Assembly: GCA_029202385.1 (NCBI GenBank) | Contig: CP119314.1 | Location: forward strand, 2,606,501 to 2,670,500 | Length of the DNA: 64,000 bases | Direction of reading: 5' to 3' | Origin: Candidatus Sphingomonas phytovorans | Lineage (GTDB): Bacteria > Pseudomonadota > Alphaproteobacteria > Sphingomonadales > Sphingomonadaceae | In this document: positions 26,695-35,868 of the stretch, piece after piece | How the letters are laid out: the number at the start of each line of letters is the position of its first letter | Numbering within the stretch: the first letter of the stretch is position 1 | Program-made: the position numbers and the translations under genes | The notes under the pieces: generated by a model | The model's database searches: none | Told to the model about the DNA's origin: nothing | Seen by the model: the letters and a program-made list of their open reading frames with translations, nothing else

Positions 26695-27227
26695 GCCATC
26701 ACATCAGGCGGTTCGCGCCGGGCGACCGCGACGCGATGCTCGCCTTCGCCAACACCCTGCCCGAGCATGACCTGCTGTTTCTGGGCCGCGACCTGAAGCA
26801 TCCCCGCGTCGTCGAGGCGTGGCAGTCGGCGATCGAGGAGGGCTGGATCGACAGTCTGGTCGCCGAGGATGGAGGAAAATTCGTCGGCACCGCGGCGCTG
26901 GTACGCGATCCGCTGGGCTGGAGCGCGCATGTCGGCGAGATCCGGCTGCTCGTCGCGCCGGGCAAGCGCGGCAGCGGGATCGGCCGCGACCTGCTCGAGG
27001 CGATCTATACCGTCGCGATGGAGCGCGGGCTCGAGAAGCTGACGGCACAGATGACCCCCGACCAGATCGGATCGGTGATGCTGTTCGAGAGCCTGGGTTT
27101 CCGCGCGGAGGCGTTGCTGAAGGACCATGTCCGCGACCGCGACGGCAGGCCGCACGACCTGGCGATCCTGGCCCATGACGTCGCGCGGGTTACAGCGCAG
27201 CACCGGGCGTTCGGGATCGACGAATGA
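26691..27227 (+). CDS. GNAT-family N-acetyltransferase
   Basis: 178 residues. The acetyl-CoA loop is LLVAPGKRGSGIGRDLLEAI, preceded by VGTAALVRDPLGWSAHVGEI and followed by SVMLFESLGFRAEALLKDHV. The ATG overlaps the phaC stop (ATGA), so it is co-expressed with phaC. The substrate is unknown. Confidence 0.87.
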   Translation: MSHHIRRFAPGDRDAMLAFANTLPEHDLLFLGRDLKHPRVVEAWQSAIEEGWIDSLVAEDGGKFVGTAALVRDPLGWSAHVGEIRLLVAPGKRGSGIGRDLLEAIYTVAMERGLEKLTAQMTPDQIGSVMLFESLGFRAEALLKDHVRDRDGRPHDLAILAHDVARVTAQHRAFGIDE

Positions 27228-27279
27228 ACCATATCGCAATGCAGCACGTTCAGACTGCATGTACAGGAAGGATGACCGA

Positions 27280-28068
27280 ATGACAGCACCCAGCGCCGAA
27301 GAGATACGGCCGCCGTCAGCGCTTCTCGCCTTTACCGAGCTGCCGCGCGCGCTTGCCGAATTCGGCTCGCTTGGCCTGGCGGCGCCGATCCTTGCCACCG
27401 CGCCGCGCGGCGACGGGCATCCGGTGATGGTCCTGCCGGGTTTCGTCACCAGCGACCGGTCGACCACGGTGCTGCGGCGCTTCCTGGGTTCACTCGGCTA
27501 TGATGCGCATGAATGGGGCCTCGGCCGCAACCTTGGCCCCAAGGCGATCGGCTATGAGGGAGAGAAGCTGGTCGAGCGGCTGTGCGATATCCACGAGGCG
27601 ACCGGCCAGAAGGTGAGCCTGGTTGGCTGGAGCCTGGGCGGCGTGATGGCGCGCCAGCTTTCACGCCGGGCGCCCGAGGCGGTGCGGCAGGTCATCTCGC
27701 TCGGATCGCCCTTCACCGGCACCCCGCGCGCGACCAATGTCTGGCGCGCCTATGAGGTGCTGACCGGGCAGAAGATCGACGATCCGGACGTGCGCAGCCA
27801 GCTCCGCGAAAGTGCGGCGCCGCCGCCGGTGCCCTCAACCGCGATCTATTCGCGCGAAGACGGGGTGGTCGCGTGGCAGAACTGCATCGAGCCGCGCGGG
27901 CCCGAGACCGACAATATCGAGGTACATGGCAGCCATTGCGGGCTCGGGGTAAACCCGGCGGTACTCTACGCAATCGCCGATCGGCTTGCCCAGGCCGAGA
28001 ACGACTGGCGGCCATTCGAGCGGAACGGGCTGAAAGCGCTTGTCTATCCCTTTGCAGGGCATGCGTAG
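27280..28068 (+). CDS. Alpha/beta hydrolase (lipase-like)
   Basis: 262 residues. Strand and oxyanion region PVMVLPGFVTSDRSTTVLRR, nucleophile elbow GWSLGG (Ser), candidate acid in AIYSREDGVVAW and His in VHGSHCGLGVNP. The ATG at 27280 has AGGAAGGA upstream; an in-frame ATG at 27259 is possible. Context suggests a lipid or polyester ester as substrate, which is inference. Confidence 0.85.
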   Translation: MTAPSAEEIRPPSALLAFTELPRALAEFGSLGLAAPILATAPRGDGHPVMVLPGFVTSDRSTTVLRRFLGSLGYDAHEWGLGRNLGPKAIGYEGEKLVERLCDIHEATGQKVSLVGWSLGGVMARQLSRRAPEAVRQVISLGSPFTGTPRATNVWRAYEVLTGQKIDDPDVRSQLRESAAPPPVPSTAIYSREDGVVAWQNCIEPRGPETDNIEVHGSHCGLGVNPAVLYAIADRLAQAENDWRPFERNGLKALVYPFAGHA

Positions 28069-28075
28069 AAGCTGA

Positions 28076-28103
28076 AGCCCGGACCCGATAACGGGCCCGG
28101 GCT
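28076..28103. terminator. Bidirectional hairpin between convergent genes
   Basis: AGCCCGG-a-CCC pairs with GGG-c-CCGGGCT around a GATAAC loop, placed between the hydrolase stop and the convergent repeat-protein stop. Confidence 0.65.
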
Positions 28104-28109
28104 CCCTTG

Positions 28110-28607
28110 TTATTGCTTGCACGCCTGTTTGTTGAGATTCCCGGCCTTCGAGCAGTCGTAATGGACGACCTTGCCAGTCTTGGTCGTCCAGGCGACGATC
28201 CGGCCAGTCGGCTGCGCGGGTGCAGCGGGCCGCGCGACAGGCTGCGGATGGGAGACCGGCATCGGGCGCGGCGCAGCGGCCGGTGCCGGACGGGCCGCTA
28301 CGACGGGGGCGACGGGGGTTGCGCCGCGGCAGGCCGCCTTGGTGGCATTGCCCGCCTTGGAGCAGTCATAGTGCCGGGCGGCAGCCGGAACCGCGGCCGG
28401 CCTGGCCGCCGCCACGGGCGCCGGTTTCACCGCCATTACGGGCGCCGGCTTCACCGCTGGCTTGGGCGCGGCAACCGCCGCGCCCTTGCACGCCGCCTTG
28501 TTGGCGTTGCCTGCCTTCGAACAATCATAGTTGCGCGCCGAAGCGGGCGCCGCCGCCAGCAGCATGGTGCCCGTGATGACACAGGCTGCAATCGACCATC
28601 GCGACAT
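28110..28607 (-). CDS. Periplasmic protein with three YDCSKAGN repeats
   Basis: 165 residues: a signal peptide (SIAACVITGTMLLAAAPASA), then three copies of a ~16-residue module, NYDCSKAGNANKAACKG, HYDCSKAGNATKAACRG and HYDCSKAGNLNKQACKQ. They are separated by Ala/Pro/Val-rich linkers. Each module has two cysteines 11 residues apart, suggesting a disulfide or a metal site. The last repeat is at the extreme C-terminus. Family function is unknown to me; the layout suggests a small binding or anchoring unit presented three times on flexible linkers. Confidence 0.8.
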   Translation of the reverse strand: MSRWSIAACVITGTMLLAAAPASARNYDCSKAGNANKAACKGAAVAAPKPAVKPAPVMAVKPAPVAAARPAAVPAAARHYDCSKAGNATKAACRGATPVAPVVAARPAPAAAPRPMPVSHPQPVARPAAPAQPTGRIVAWTTKTGKVVHYDCSKAGNLNKQACKQ

Positions 28608-28735
28608 CGCTCTTCTCCCCTGAAGCCGCCGGGTACCGGCGGCAGGATGCGGGGACGATGTGCCTCTCCCGAAGCGGGTTCAAATGAACTTATTGTCATG
28701 TTCGGAGAGGCGCAGGCGGGCCGACGACCGGATAT

Positions 28736-28771
28736 TTTCGCCCTCTCCCTCGCGCAAGGGAGAGGGCGAAA
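28736..28771. terminator. Hairpin of the CCCTCTCCC repeat family
   Basis: TTTCGCCCTCTCCCT pairs perfectly with AGGGAGAGGGCGAAA around CGCGCA, just past the phasin stop. It is a probable terminator and also belongs to a dispersed repeat family in this window. Confidence 0.75.
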
Positions 28772-28773
28772 GG

Positions 28774-29124
28774 TTATTTGTCGCCCTTGAGCGGGGCGAC
28801 GGCGTCGCGGCCGATCTGCATGATCAGTTCGCCGATCTCGCGCGCCTGGCTCATGCTGCGGCTGCCCTGGTCGCGCAGGTAATCGCCCTGCACCTTCATC
28901 ACCTCGGACAGGTCCTTGGCGGCGGCGGCGGCGCGCATCGCGGCAAAGGCCTGGCGGGCATTGTTCTCCGCCTGGTCGATCAGCTTCATGCTGACGGTCG
29001 AGCCGCCTTCGGCGACCTTGGCGCCCGAGGCGCGCATCGCCTCCCCCGCCTTCTTCGCCGGATCGACGATCTTCTCGTTGATCGTGTCCTTCACCTTTTC
29101 CGTGGTGCTCTTTTTCTCGGCCAT
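28774..29124 (-). CDS. Phasin-family protein
   Basis: 116 residues, helical and charged. KVKDTINEKIVDPAKKAGEA is followed by the phasin-like core DQAENNARQAFAAMRAAAAA and VMKVQGDYLRDQGSRSMSQA. Phasins coat polyhydroxyalkanoate granules. The second of two adjacent ATGs is preferred (AGGAG at 7 nt). Its start overlaps the wax-ester synthase stop, so both are made from one message. Confidence 0.85.
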   Translation of the reverse strand: MAEKKSTTEKVKDTINEKIVDPAKKAGEAMRASGAKVAEGGSTVSMKLIDQAENNARQAFAAMRAAAAAKDLSEVMKVQGDYLRDQGSRSMSQAREIGELIMQIGRDAVAPLKGDK

Positions 29125-30641
29125 CATGCTGCTCCTTTCCTGCGAGGTGCCGGCTTCGCCGCCGGTTTGGGTTTGACCGCGGCCCTTGGCCTGGGCGCGG
29201 CTTTGGGTTTCACTGGCTCGGTTCCGCCGAGCGTCGCTGCCTTCAACGCTTCAAACGACGATTGGAGCGCCGCCGCATATTTTTCGGGGTCAGGCATCAT
29301 GCCCCGGTCGGCGGTGAAGGAGATCGCGATGGTGTCGCCATAGGAATAGACCGGATTGATCAGGCCCATCGAGTCGAACACCGGCGCGGTGCCGTAGCTC
29401 GCCAGCATCTTCGCGCCGCAGAAATAAAGCGGGACGCGCGGACCGGGCACATTGGTGACGACCGTGTTGAACACCGGTGCATGTGTGTTCGCGGCTCCTA
29501 CCCTCGTGTAGAGCCGCGCGGCGAGACCGGCGAGGCCCGAGGGAATGAGCTGGCTGTAATCGGCGAGGCTGCGCGCGCCGACGGCGTTGGTCATCGCCTT
29601 TGAATTGACCGCTTCGTCATGGACATATTTCAGCCGCGCCAGCGGATCGGCGATATGGGTGCCGAGCGGGATGACCATCGCCGAGACGAGGTTGCCGAGC
29701 GCCGTCTTCTCCCCTTCGCCGCGCACCGAGATCGGCGCCATCGCGGTGAGCGATTCCCTGGGCAGCTCGTTCTTGTCCTCGAGATAGGTGCGCAGGCCGC
29801 CGCCGACGATCGCAAGGATGACGTCGTTGACGGTCGCATCGGGCACGGCATCCTTCATCGCGCGAATGTCGGCGAGCCTGAACGGCACGGCGTCGAACAC
29901 GCGGTGGGGCGAGACCTTGCCGTTGAAGCGGGTCTTGGGCGCCATCTTCGTATTCGACAGGCTGACCTCGCCCTTGCTGACGGTTGCCGCGAGCCTGGCC
30001 ATGCCGGGGAGCGAGCGGCCGATCGTCTCGACCACGCGCATCGGCTGGCGGAGCGAGTTGAAATAGCTGCGGGTGAGCAGATCGGCCACATTGGGCATAT
30101 GCTCCGGCTTCCACTGGTCCTGCTCCTTGGGCGGCGCCATGCTCGCGTCGAGATCGTGGACGGCGGTCGACATCTCGACGCCGGACATGCCGTCGACCGC
30201 TGCGTGATGGACCTTGGAGAGGAGCGCGAAGCAGCCCGGCGGAAGGCCCTCCACATTGTCGAGCCCCTCGATCACGGTGAATTCCCAGAGCGGCTTGTTG
30301 AGATCCATCGGGCGCGAGTGGAGACGGGCGACCTGGATGCAGAGCTGGCGCCAGTCACCGGGCTTGGGCAGCGCGATGTGACGGACGTGGAATTCGATGT
30401 CGAATTCGGGGTCCTCGATCCAGTAAGGGTGATCGAGATCGAACGGGACGCGCACCAGCCGCTGGCGGAAGCTGCGCGCGCCGGAGAGGCGGGAACCAAT
30501 GAAGTTGAGGATATCCTTGAAGCGGACGAAACCGCCCGGCGCGGTGGAGGGATCGTAGATCGCGACCGAACCGATATGCATCGGTGTATGTGGCGTCTCC
30601 AGATAGACGAACGAGGCATCCTGGCCCGATAGCTGAAGCAT
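29124..30641 (-). CDS. Wax ester synthase / diacylglycerol acyltransferase (WS/DGAT)
   Basis: 505 residues. The active-site motif HHAAVDG lies near residue 143 in LLSKVHHAAVDGMSGVEM. The N-terminus LQLSGQDASFVYLETPHTPM and the later NVPGPRVPLYFCGAKM are WS/DGAT signatures. It makes wax esters or triacylglycerol from acyl-CoA. The C-terminal ~35 residues are a Lys/Pro/Ala-rich tail unlike the core. Overlaps the phasin gene; the P450 gene lies upstream beyond a hairpin-rich gap. Confidence 0.92.
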   Translation of the reverse strand: MLQLSGQDASFVYLETPHTPMHIGSVAIYDPSTAPGGFVRFKDILNFIGSRLSGARSFRQRLVRVPFDLDHPYWIEDPEFDIEFHVRHIALPKPGDWRQLCIQVARLHSRPMDLNKPLWEFTVIEGLDNVEGLPPGCFALLSKVHHAAVDGMSGVEMSTAVHDLDASMAPPKEQDQWKPEHMPNVADLLTRSYFNSLRQPMRVVETIGRSLPGMARLAATVSKGEVSLSNTKMAPKTRFNGKVSPHRVFDAVPFRLADIRAMKDAVPDATVNDVILAIVGGGLRTYLEDKNELPRESLTAMAPISVRGEGEKTALGNLVSAMVIPLGTHIADPLARLKYVHDEAVNSKAMTNAVGARSLADYSQLIPSGLAGLAARLYTRVGAANTHAPVFNTVVTNVPGPRVPLYFCGAKMLASYGTAPVFDSMGLINPVYSYGDTIAISFTADRGMMPDPEKYAAALQSSFEALKAATLGGTEPVKPKAAPRPRAAVKPKPAAKPAPRRKGAA

Positions 30642-30643
30642 GC

Positions 30644-30768
30644 GTACTCCCTCTCCCCTTCGGGGAGAGGGTCGGGGAGAGGGGCAGTGTGTCGAACCGC
30701 CCTTCCCTCACTGCCCCTCTCCCGACTTCGCTCCGCTCGTCTGCCCTCTCCCCAGAGGGGAGAGGGCC
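30644..30768. repeat. Three hairpins filling the P450-WS/DGAT gap
   Basis: First, CCCTCTCCCC-ttc-GGGGAGAGGG (30649-30671). Second, a larger stem pairing 30671-30689 with 30709-30726. Third, CCCTCTCCCC-ag-AGGGGAGAGGG (30744-30767), which ends directly after the P450 stop and may terminate it. Confidence 0.8.
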
Positions 30769-30769
30769 T

Positions 30770-33700
30770 TTATTTCCCGAAGCCGAACACGTCCTGGTGG
30801 AAGCGTCCGTCCTCGATCAGTTCCTCAAGCCATGCCGATCCCTGTGCATGCTCGTCCCCAGCCTGCTGCATCTGGATGCGGATCAGCGTGTCACGCACCG
30901 CCGGCGCCATGAAACGTCCGTCACCGCACAGGAATATCTGCGCGCCGGCGCTGAGCGCAGCCCAGACGCGGTCCTGTTCGGCCCAGAGTGCGTCCTGAAC
31001 GAACTTCCACGGATGAGAGTCGACAGCGGAAAAGGCGAGATAGGGATCGATCACCCCGTCCCGCGCCCAGCCGTCGACTTCGTCGCGGCAGAACCAGTCA
31101 TGATCGGGATGACGGCAGCCGAAGAAGAGCAGGCTTGTCGCAACCTCCTTCCCCGCCCGTTTTTGCGCCGCCCGTTCCTGGATGAAGCCGCGCAGGGGCG
31201 CGAAGCCGGTGCCGGGGCCGATCAGGATCATCGGCACGCCTGTATCGGAAGGCGGGGCGAAGGGCGGGTTCGGGCGGCGGACATAGCCGAACACCTGATC
31301 GCCCGGCGCGACGCCCTGCATATAACCGGAGGCGAAACCGCGATGCTCGCCAAGGCCCGACCAAGCGGGCGCCGCCATGGTGCCGACGATCAGTTCGGCG
31401 ACGTCGGGCGACACCAGCGGGCTGGACGCGATCGAATAGAATCGCGGGGAGATCGCCGCCGACAATTCGACCAGCGAGTCGAGCGAGAGTTCTGCGGCAG
31501 GATGCTGGTCGAGCAGGTCGAGCAGAGTGAGGCGCTTGCCTGCCACCTCTGCATCGAACGCCTCCTCCAGCCGCGCCATGTCGCGCTTCGTGTTGGGGCA
31601 GCGGGTCTGCGCGGCGATCACCGCTAGAGCACGCCGGGGCAACGGATCGGACAGCTCGACGAAATCAGTCAGCAATTGCCTGACCGTCACTGTCTGGCCG
31701 AGCGGCAGGTGGCGGAAGCGCCCGCCCTGCCCGTCCACGCGCAACTGGGTCGAGCCCTTGAGGCCGAGCCGGTCCATAGCGCGCTCGACCAGATCGGGGC
31801 GGTTATGGGCATAGACGGCGATGTGATCACCAGTGTGGTAATGCTGGCCCTGCGGCAGACGGATGCGGATGAAACGGGTCGACGGGCGCGGCGGCTCCTT
31901 CGCGAAATCCCAAAGCCCGTCGGCGGGCAGGATCATCTCGTCATTGCCGGCGATCTCAAGCTGCTGGGCATGCTCCGGCAAGGCGGCCGCACGTGCCACC
32001 GAGGTATCGATCGGCTGGAGCGACAGGGTCGAGACCGACTCGCTCGGCGCCGCATCGCTGCCCAGCGCCTTCCACAAATCCCGCACGAACCCGGCAACGG
32101 CACCGTCGAAATCGCCCTGCCCGTCCGCTTCGGCGCGGGGCAGCAGGCGGGTCGCGCCCGCAGCCTCGATCGCGGCATCCACCCGCTTGGGGAATATCTG
32201 GTAATTGGGCCATTGGCTGTTGCCGATGCCGAGCACGGCGAAGCGCGCGCCGCTCCAGTCGGCACCCTCAAAGGCCCCGGCGTCGAGCGCCTTCTCGACC
32301 GCCAGCGCCGTGTCGGGCGCGCGGCCGTTATAGGTGGCAGTGACGATGACGATCACCTTGTCCTCGGGCGCGGCCCCGCCCTTGAAGCTCTCGTCCATCG
32401 ACCGGACGATCGTCTCGAACCCATCGAGATTGGCGCGCTCGGCGATCTCCTCCGCAATGTCGCGCGCGGTACCGAGGCTTGAACCATATAGCACCGCGAA
32501 ACGCTGGCCAGTGCCGGAGACCGAGGCGACCGGCGTTTCCTCTGCCCGCTCCTCGACAGGAGCGACGCTCAGCCGCTCGTGCGGCGCGCGGAGCCGGACG
32601 CGCATGTAGAACTCGTCCGGCTTGATCGAGAGCGTTTCCTTGATCCGCAGCTTATAGGCATGGGGATCGCTGATCGCGAATTTCTGGAGCAGCATGGCCA
32701 GCGCCAGCTTCGCCTCGACCATGGCGAACTGGCGACCGATGCACGCGCGCTCGCCATTGCCGAACGGCTTGTAGGCATGGGGGTGCCGCGCGGCCTCAGC
32801 CTCGGGCAGCCAGCGGTCGATGTCGAATTCTTCCGGGTCGGCCCAGACGCCGGGATCGCGGTGCAGGCCAGGCGAAAACACGTTGATCGGGCGATCCTTG
32901 CGCATGTGCCATTTGCCGCCGATCACGACATCCTCGAACGGCGCCACGCTGAAGGCGGGCGCGGTCGGCCAGAGGCGCATCGCCTCCTTCAGGACGCGCT
33001 CGATCACTTCTAGCTTCACGATATCGGTATAGTCAGGGCGCTTGTCGCCGGGCAGGACCCGGTCGACCTCGGCATAGGCCTGGGCCAGCACATGCGGATG
33101 ACGCAGCAGCAGATGCTGCGAGAAGGTGAGCAGGCCCGAGGTCGTCTCGTGCCCGGCGATCAGGAAGGTGAGCACCTGATAGCGGATGTTGATATCGTCG
33201 AGGCCCTCGCCCGTTTCAGGATCGACCGCGCTCAGCATCAGGTTGAGCAGATCCTTGCCGTCGTTCGGATGAAGGCGGCGTTCGGCGATGATGCCGTCGA
33301 CCAGCGCGTTCATCTCGGCGATGTCGGCCTCGTACTGGCGCATCGCCTTTTTGGCGAAGCGCTGCTGGATCGGCAGCCGGGTGATCATGTTGAGCGATTC
33401 GCCCAACGCCCGGCCGAGCGCCTCCAGGAAGCTGTCGAGTTCCTCCTTCTCGAAGCTGTTGAAGCGGTGGCCGAACCCCGCGACCGCGATCGAATCGAGC
33501 GTGAAGCGGGTCATGTCGTCGGCGACGAGCACGTCAGTTCCCGACAGGCGCGACCATTTGCCGACTAGCTGGTCGGCCACCTCAAGCATCATGTCGAAAT
33601 AGCCGCGCATCGCGCGCTGGCTGAAGGCGGGGAGCAGGATGCGGTGCGCCTTGCCCCAGTTCGGCTCCTCGCTGAACGCCGTGAACAGCCCGTCGCCGGC

Positions 33701-33964
33701 GAATTTACGCACCACGCGCAGGCCAGGCCCGGGCATCTTGCGGAAGCGAGTCTCGTCGCAGAGTTGGGCGACAAGGTCCGGCGAGGTGACGAACAGACCG
33801 ATGCGGCTGCCGAATTTGAGCTTGAAGATGCCTTGGGGGAAATCGCGGCTGACGGCGAGCAGGTGACCGATCAGCCCGGCGCGGGCGATCTGGTGGAGGT
33901 GGCCGACGACGGGCAGGCCCGGTGGCGACGGAATCACAGGTCGCTCGACCGCAGCTGTCGCCAT
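30770..33964 (-). CDS. Self-sufficient cytochrome P450-reductase fusion (CYP102 / P450 BM3 type)
   Basis: 1064 residues, close to P450 BM3. The heme domain includes the I-helix AGHETTSG and the heme-thiolate loop PFGNGERACIGRQFA (near residue 400). It is followed by a flavodoxin-like FMN domain (AVLYGSSLGTARDIAEEIAE) and a ferredoxin-reductase part (FYSIASSPL for FAD; ILIGPGTGFAPLRGFIQERA and LFFGCRHPDHDWF for NADPH). Such enzymes hydroxylate fatty acids near the omega end in one polypeptide. The start at 33964 gives MATAAVERPVIPSPPGLPVV. Confidence 0.95.
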   Translation of the reverse strand: MATAAVERPVIPSPPGLPVVGHLHQIARAGLIGHLLAVSRDFPQGIFKLKFGSRIGLFVTSPDLVAQLCDETRFRKMPGPGLRVVRKFAGDGLFTAFSEEPNWGKAHRILLPAFSQRAMRGYFDMMLEVADQLVGKWSRLSGTDVLVADDMTRFTLDSIAVAGFGHRFNSFEKEELDSFLEALGRALGESLNMITRLPIQQRFAKKAMRQYEADIAEMNALVDGIIAERRLHPNDGKDLLNLMLSAVDPETGEGLDDINIRYQVLTFLIAGHETTSGLLTFSQHLLLRHPHVLAQAYAEVDRVLPGDKRPDYTDIVKLEVIERVLKEAMRLWPTAPAFSVAPFEDVVIGGKWHMRKDRPINVFSPGLHRDPGVWADPEEFDIDRWLPEAEAARHPHAYKPFGNGERACIGRQFAMVEAKLALAMLLQKFAISDPHAYKLRIKETLSIKPDEFYMRVRLRAPHERLSVAPVEERAEETPVASVSGTGQRFAVLYGSSLGTARDIAEEIAERANLDGFETIVRSMDESFKGGAAPEDKVIVIVTATYNGRAPDTALAVEKALDAGAFEGADWSGARFAVLGIGNSQWPNYQIFPKRVDAAIEAAGATRLLPRAEADGQGDFDGAVAGFVRDLWKALGSDAAPSESVSTLSLQPIDTSVARAAALPEHAQQLEIAGNDEMILPADGLWDFAKEPPRPSTRFIRIRLPQGQHYHTGDHIAVYAHNRPDLVERAMDRLGLKGSTQLRVDGQGGRFRHLPLGQTVTVRQLLTDFVELSDPLPRRALAVIAAQTRCPNTKRDMARLEEAFDAEVAGKRLTLLDLLDQHPAAELSLDSLVELSAAISPRFYSIASSPLVSPDVAELIVGTMAAPAWSGLGEHRGFASGYMQGVAPGDQVFGYVRRPNPPFAPPSDTGVPMILIGPGTGFAPLRGFIQERAAQKRAGKEVATSLLFFGCRHPDHDWFCRDEVDGWARDGVIDPYLAFSAVDSHPWKFVQDALWAEQDRVWAALSAGAQIFLCGDGRFMAPAVRDTLIRIQMQQAGDEHAQGSAWLEELIEDGRFHQDVFGFGK

Positions 33965-34101
33965 CCTCCCACCTTTCCCCTGTGTTCCAGGGCGCGTGTC
34001 GTTGGACGGCAGTGGAACACAGCCGAGCGCCGGGCGCAACCTTGGACGATGCGGGCCCCTCCTTAACGTGGCCTCAACACCCGCCGGGGCAAGATCGGGC
34101 C

Positions 34102-35268
34102 ATGATGATGGTTCGTAAGCCTGTCCCGCCCCTGCCATCAATCCCGCTGCCCCTCGCCGCGGCATTGACCATCCTCTGGGTGGCCGTGGTGTGGATGACG
34201 ATGCCCCTCGTCACCACGGACATGACGACGTATCTCCTCCCCTGGTTCGACCATATCGTCGCGACCGGCCCGGTATCGTCCTTCGCCGAGCCCTTTTCCA
34301 ACTATGCCCCACCCTATCTCTACCTTCTTGCCGCGCTAAGCCTGTTCAACGGCGTGCTGCCCGCCATGACGCTGATCAAGCTGCTGTCGATCGCCGGGAC
34401 GGTGGCGCTGGCCTTCGCGGTGCGGCACCTGCTCACCCGTTTCGACACGCCCCAGCCGCTTCGCACCGCAGCGCTGGTCTTCGCGATGCCCAGCATCCTG
34501 CTCAACGCGACGCTATTCGGCCAGTGCGACGCGCTATGGGCCGCGCCGTGCGTGATGGGGATCGCCGCCGCGCTGGATCGCCGGCACAGCGCGATGCTCG
34601 CCTGGTGCGGGCTCGCGCTGGCGTTCAAGGCACAGGCAGTGCTGGTCGCGCCTTTCTTTCTGGCGGTGCTGATCAAGCGCCGCGTGCCGCTGAGGCTCTG
34701 GCTCATCGCGCCCGCGGTCACGATCGCGACGATGCTGCCGGCCTGGGCGGCGGGCTGGCCAGCAGCCGATCTCGCGACGATCTATCTCCGCCAGGCGGAT
34801 ACATTCCAGATGCTGTCGTTCAACGCGCCGAATATCTGGGCGATCCTGCAGGCGCTGCCGCTTGGCCTGCCGCTGTCCGGGCTCGCCTGCGCCGCGGCGA
34901 TCGGCGGGACCGCCGCCTATATTGCCCGCTTCTCGACCCAGATTCTCGACAACAAGGCCCTGCTGTCCGCCGCCTTGCTGGCGACACTCGTCACCGCCGG
35001 GCTGCTGCCGCGCATGCATGAGCGCTATTTCTTCCTTGCCGATGTGCTGGCGCTGGTCCTCGCCCTGATATGCCGCGACAGGCATAGCCTGACGATCGCG
35101 ATCCTGGTCCAGGCGGGCTCGACCCTGGCGTTGCTCAGCTATCTGAGCGGCATCGCCGGACTGGCCGCGCTCGGCGCGGTGGCGATGATCGTCGCGACGC
35201 TTTTCCTTGCCCGGCCGCTGCTCAAGCCCGCTGCGAACGACAATCCCCTTCTGGCACGCGCGATTTGA
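34102..35268 (+). CDS. Polytopic membrane protein, GT87/mannosyltransferase-like
   Basis: 388 residues with about nine or ten hydrophobic helices. An acidic-aromatic loop (TTDMTTYLLPWFDHIVATG, then EPFSNYAPPYLYLLAALSLF) and MLPRMHERYFFLADVLALVL near the C-terminus are typical of GT-C lipid-linked sugar transferases. Acceptor and donor are unknown. Three consecutive ATGs; the first is used. Divergent from the P450 gene. Confidence 0.75.
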   Translation: MMMVRKPVPPLPSIPLPLAAALTILWVAVVWMTMPLVTTDMTTYLLPWFDHIVATGPVSSFAEPFSNYAPPYLYLLAALSLFNGVLPAMTLIKLLSIAGTVALAFAVRHLLTRFDTPQPLRTAALVFAMPSILLNATLFGQCDALWAAPCVMGIAAALDRRHSAMLAWCGLALAFKAQAVLVAPFFLAVLIKRRVPLRLWLIAPAVTIATMLPAWAAGWPAADLATIYLRQADTFQMLSFNAPNIWAILQALPLGLPLSGLACAAAIGGTAAYIARFSTQILDNKALLSAALLATLVTAGLLPRMHERYFFLADVLALVLALICRDRHSLTIAILVQAGSTLALLSYLSGIAGLAALGAVAMIVATLFLARPLLKPAANDNPLLARAI

Positions 35269-35349
35269 CGATCGAAGCTCCAGCAAAAGCGTAACTTATG
35301 ATAGCTATCTGAGCCATTCGTGCGATTCGGGAATGGGGGCTTCTTTCGG

Positions 35350-35838
35350 ATGTCGATGTTCAACAACAACAGGAATAGCCGCGATCCGGGCGTCACGCTG
35401 CCGCCCGCCCCCGCCGCCCAGGCCTCGGGCGGGAAGCGCGGGATGTTCTCCGTGCTCGGGCCCGACGTCACCATCGTCGGCAACGTGACGGCGACGGCAG
35501 ATCTGCATATCGACGGCCGTATCGACGGCGACGTGAATTGCGGCAGCATCGTGCAGGGCACGGACAGCCGGATCAACGGATCGGTCAAGGCGGACATCGC
35601 GCGCCTGGCCGGTGCAATCGAAGGATCGGTCTCGGTGCGCCAGCTCACCATCGAACGTGCCGCGCGGATCACCGGCGATGTCGAATATGAGACGATCGCG
35701 ATCGAGAATGGCGCGTCGATCGACGGCCGCCTGAAGCATATCGCCGCCGATGCGGGTACTCGCAATTTCGAGCGCAATGCGCCGATGGCCCCGGCGCCGG
35801 ACATCATCGTGGTCAGCTCTAGCGGCGAAGCAGCCTGA
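35350..35838 (+). CDS. Bactofilin family cytoskeletal protein
   Basis: 162 residues with a beta-helical DUF583 core: SVLGPDVTIVGNVTATADLH, IDGRIDGDVNCGSIVQGTDS and ITGDVEYETIAIENGASIDG. The proline/alanine N-terminus and short C-terminal tail are family-like. Bactofilins polymerise at membranes and affect cell shape or stalks. Starts at ATG 35350; 35356 is also possible. Confidence 0.9.
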   Translation: MSMFNNNRNSRDPGVTLPPAPAAQASGGKRGMFSVLGPDVTIVGNVTATADLHIDGRIDGDVNCGSIVQGTDSRINGSVKADIARLAGAIEGSVSVRQLTIERAARITGDVEYETIAIENGASIDGRLKHIAADAGTRNFERNAPMAPAPDIIVVSSSGEAA

Positions 35839-35849
35839 TCCTCATGGGC

Positions 35850-35868
35850 GGCGGTCAGCGCGACCGCC
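35850..35868. terminator. Hairpin after bactofilin
   Basis: GGCGGTC-agcgc-GACCGCC, 12 nt after the bactofilin stop, with no U tract. Confidence 0.45.
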
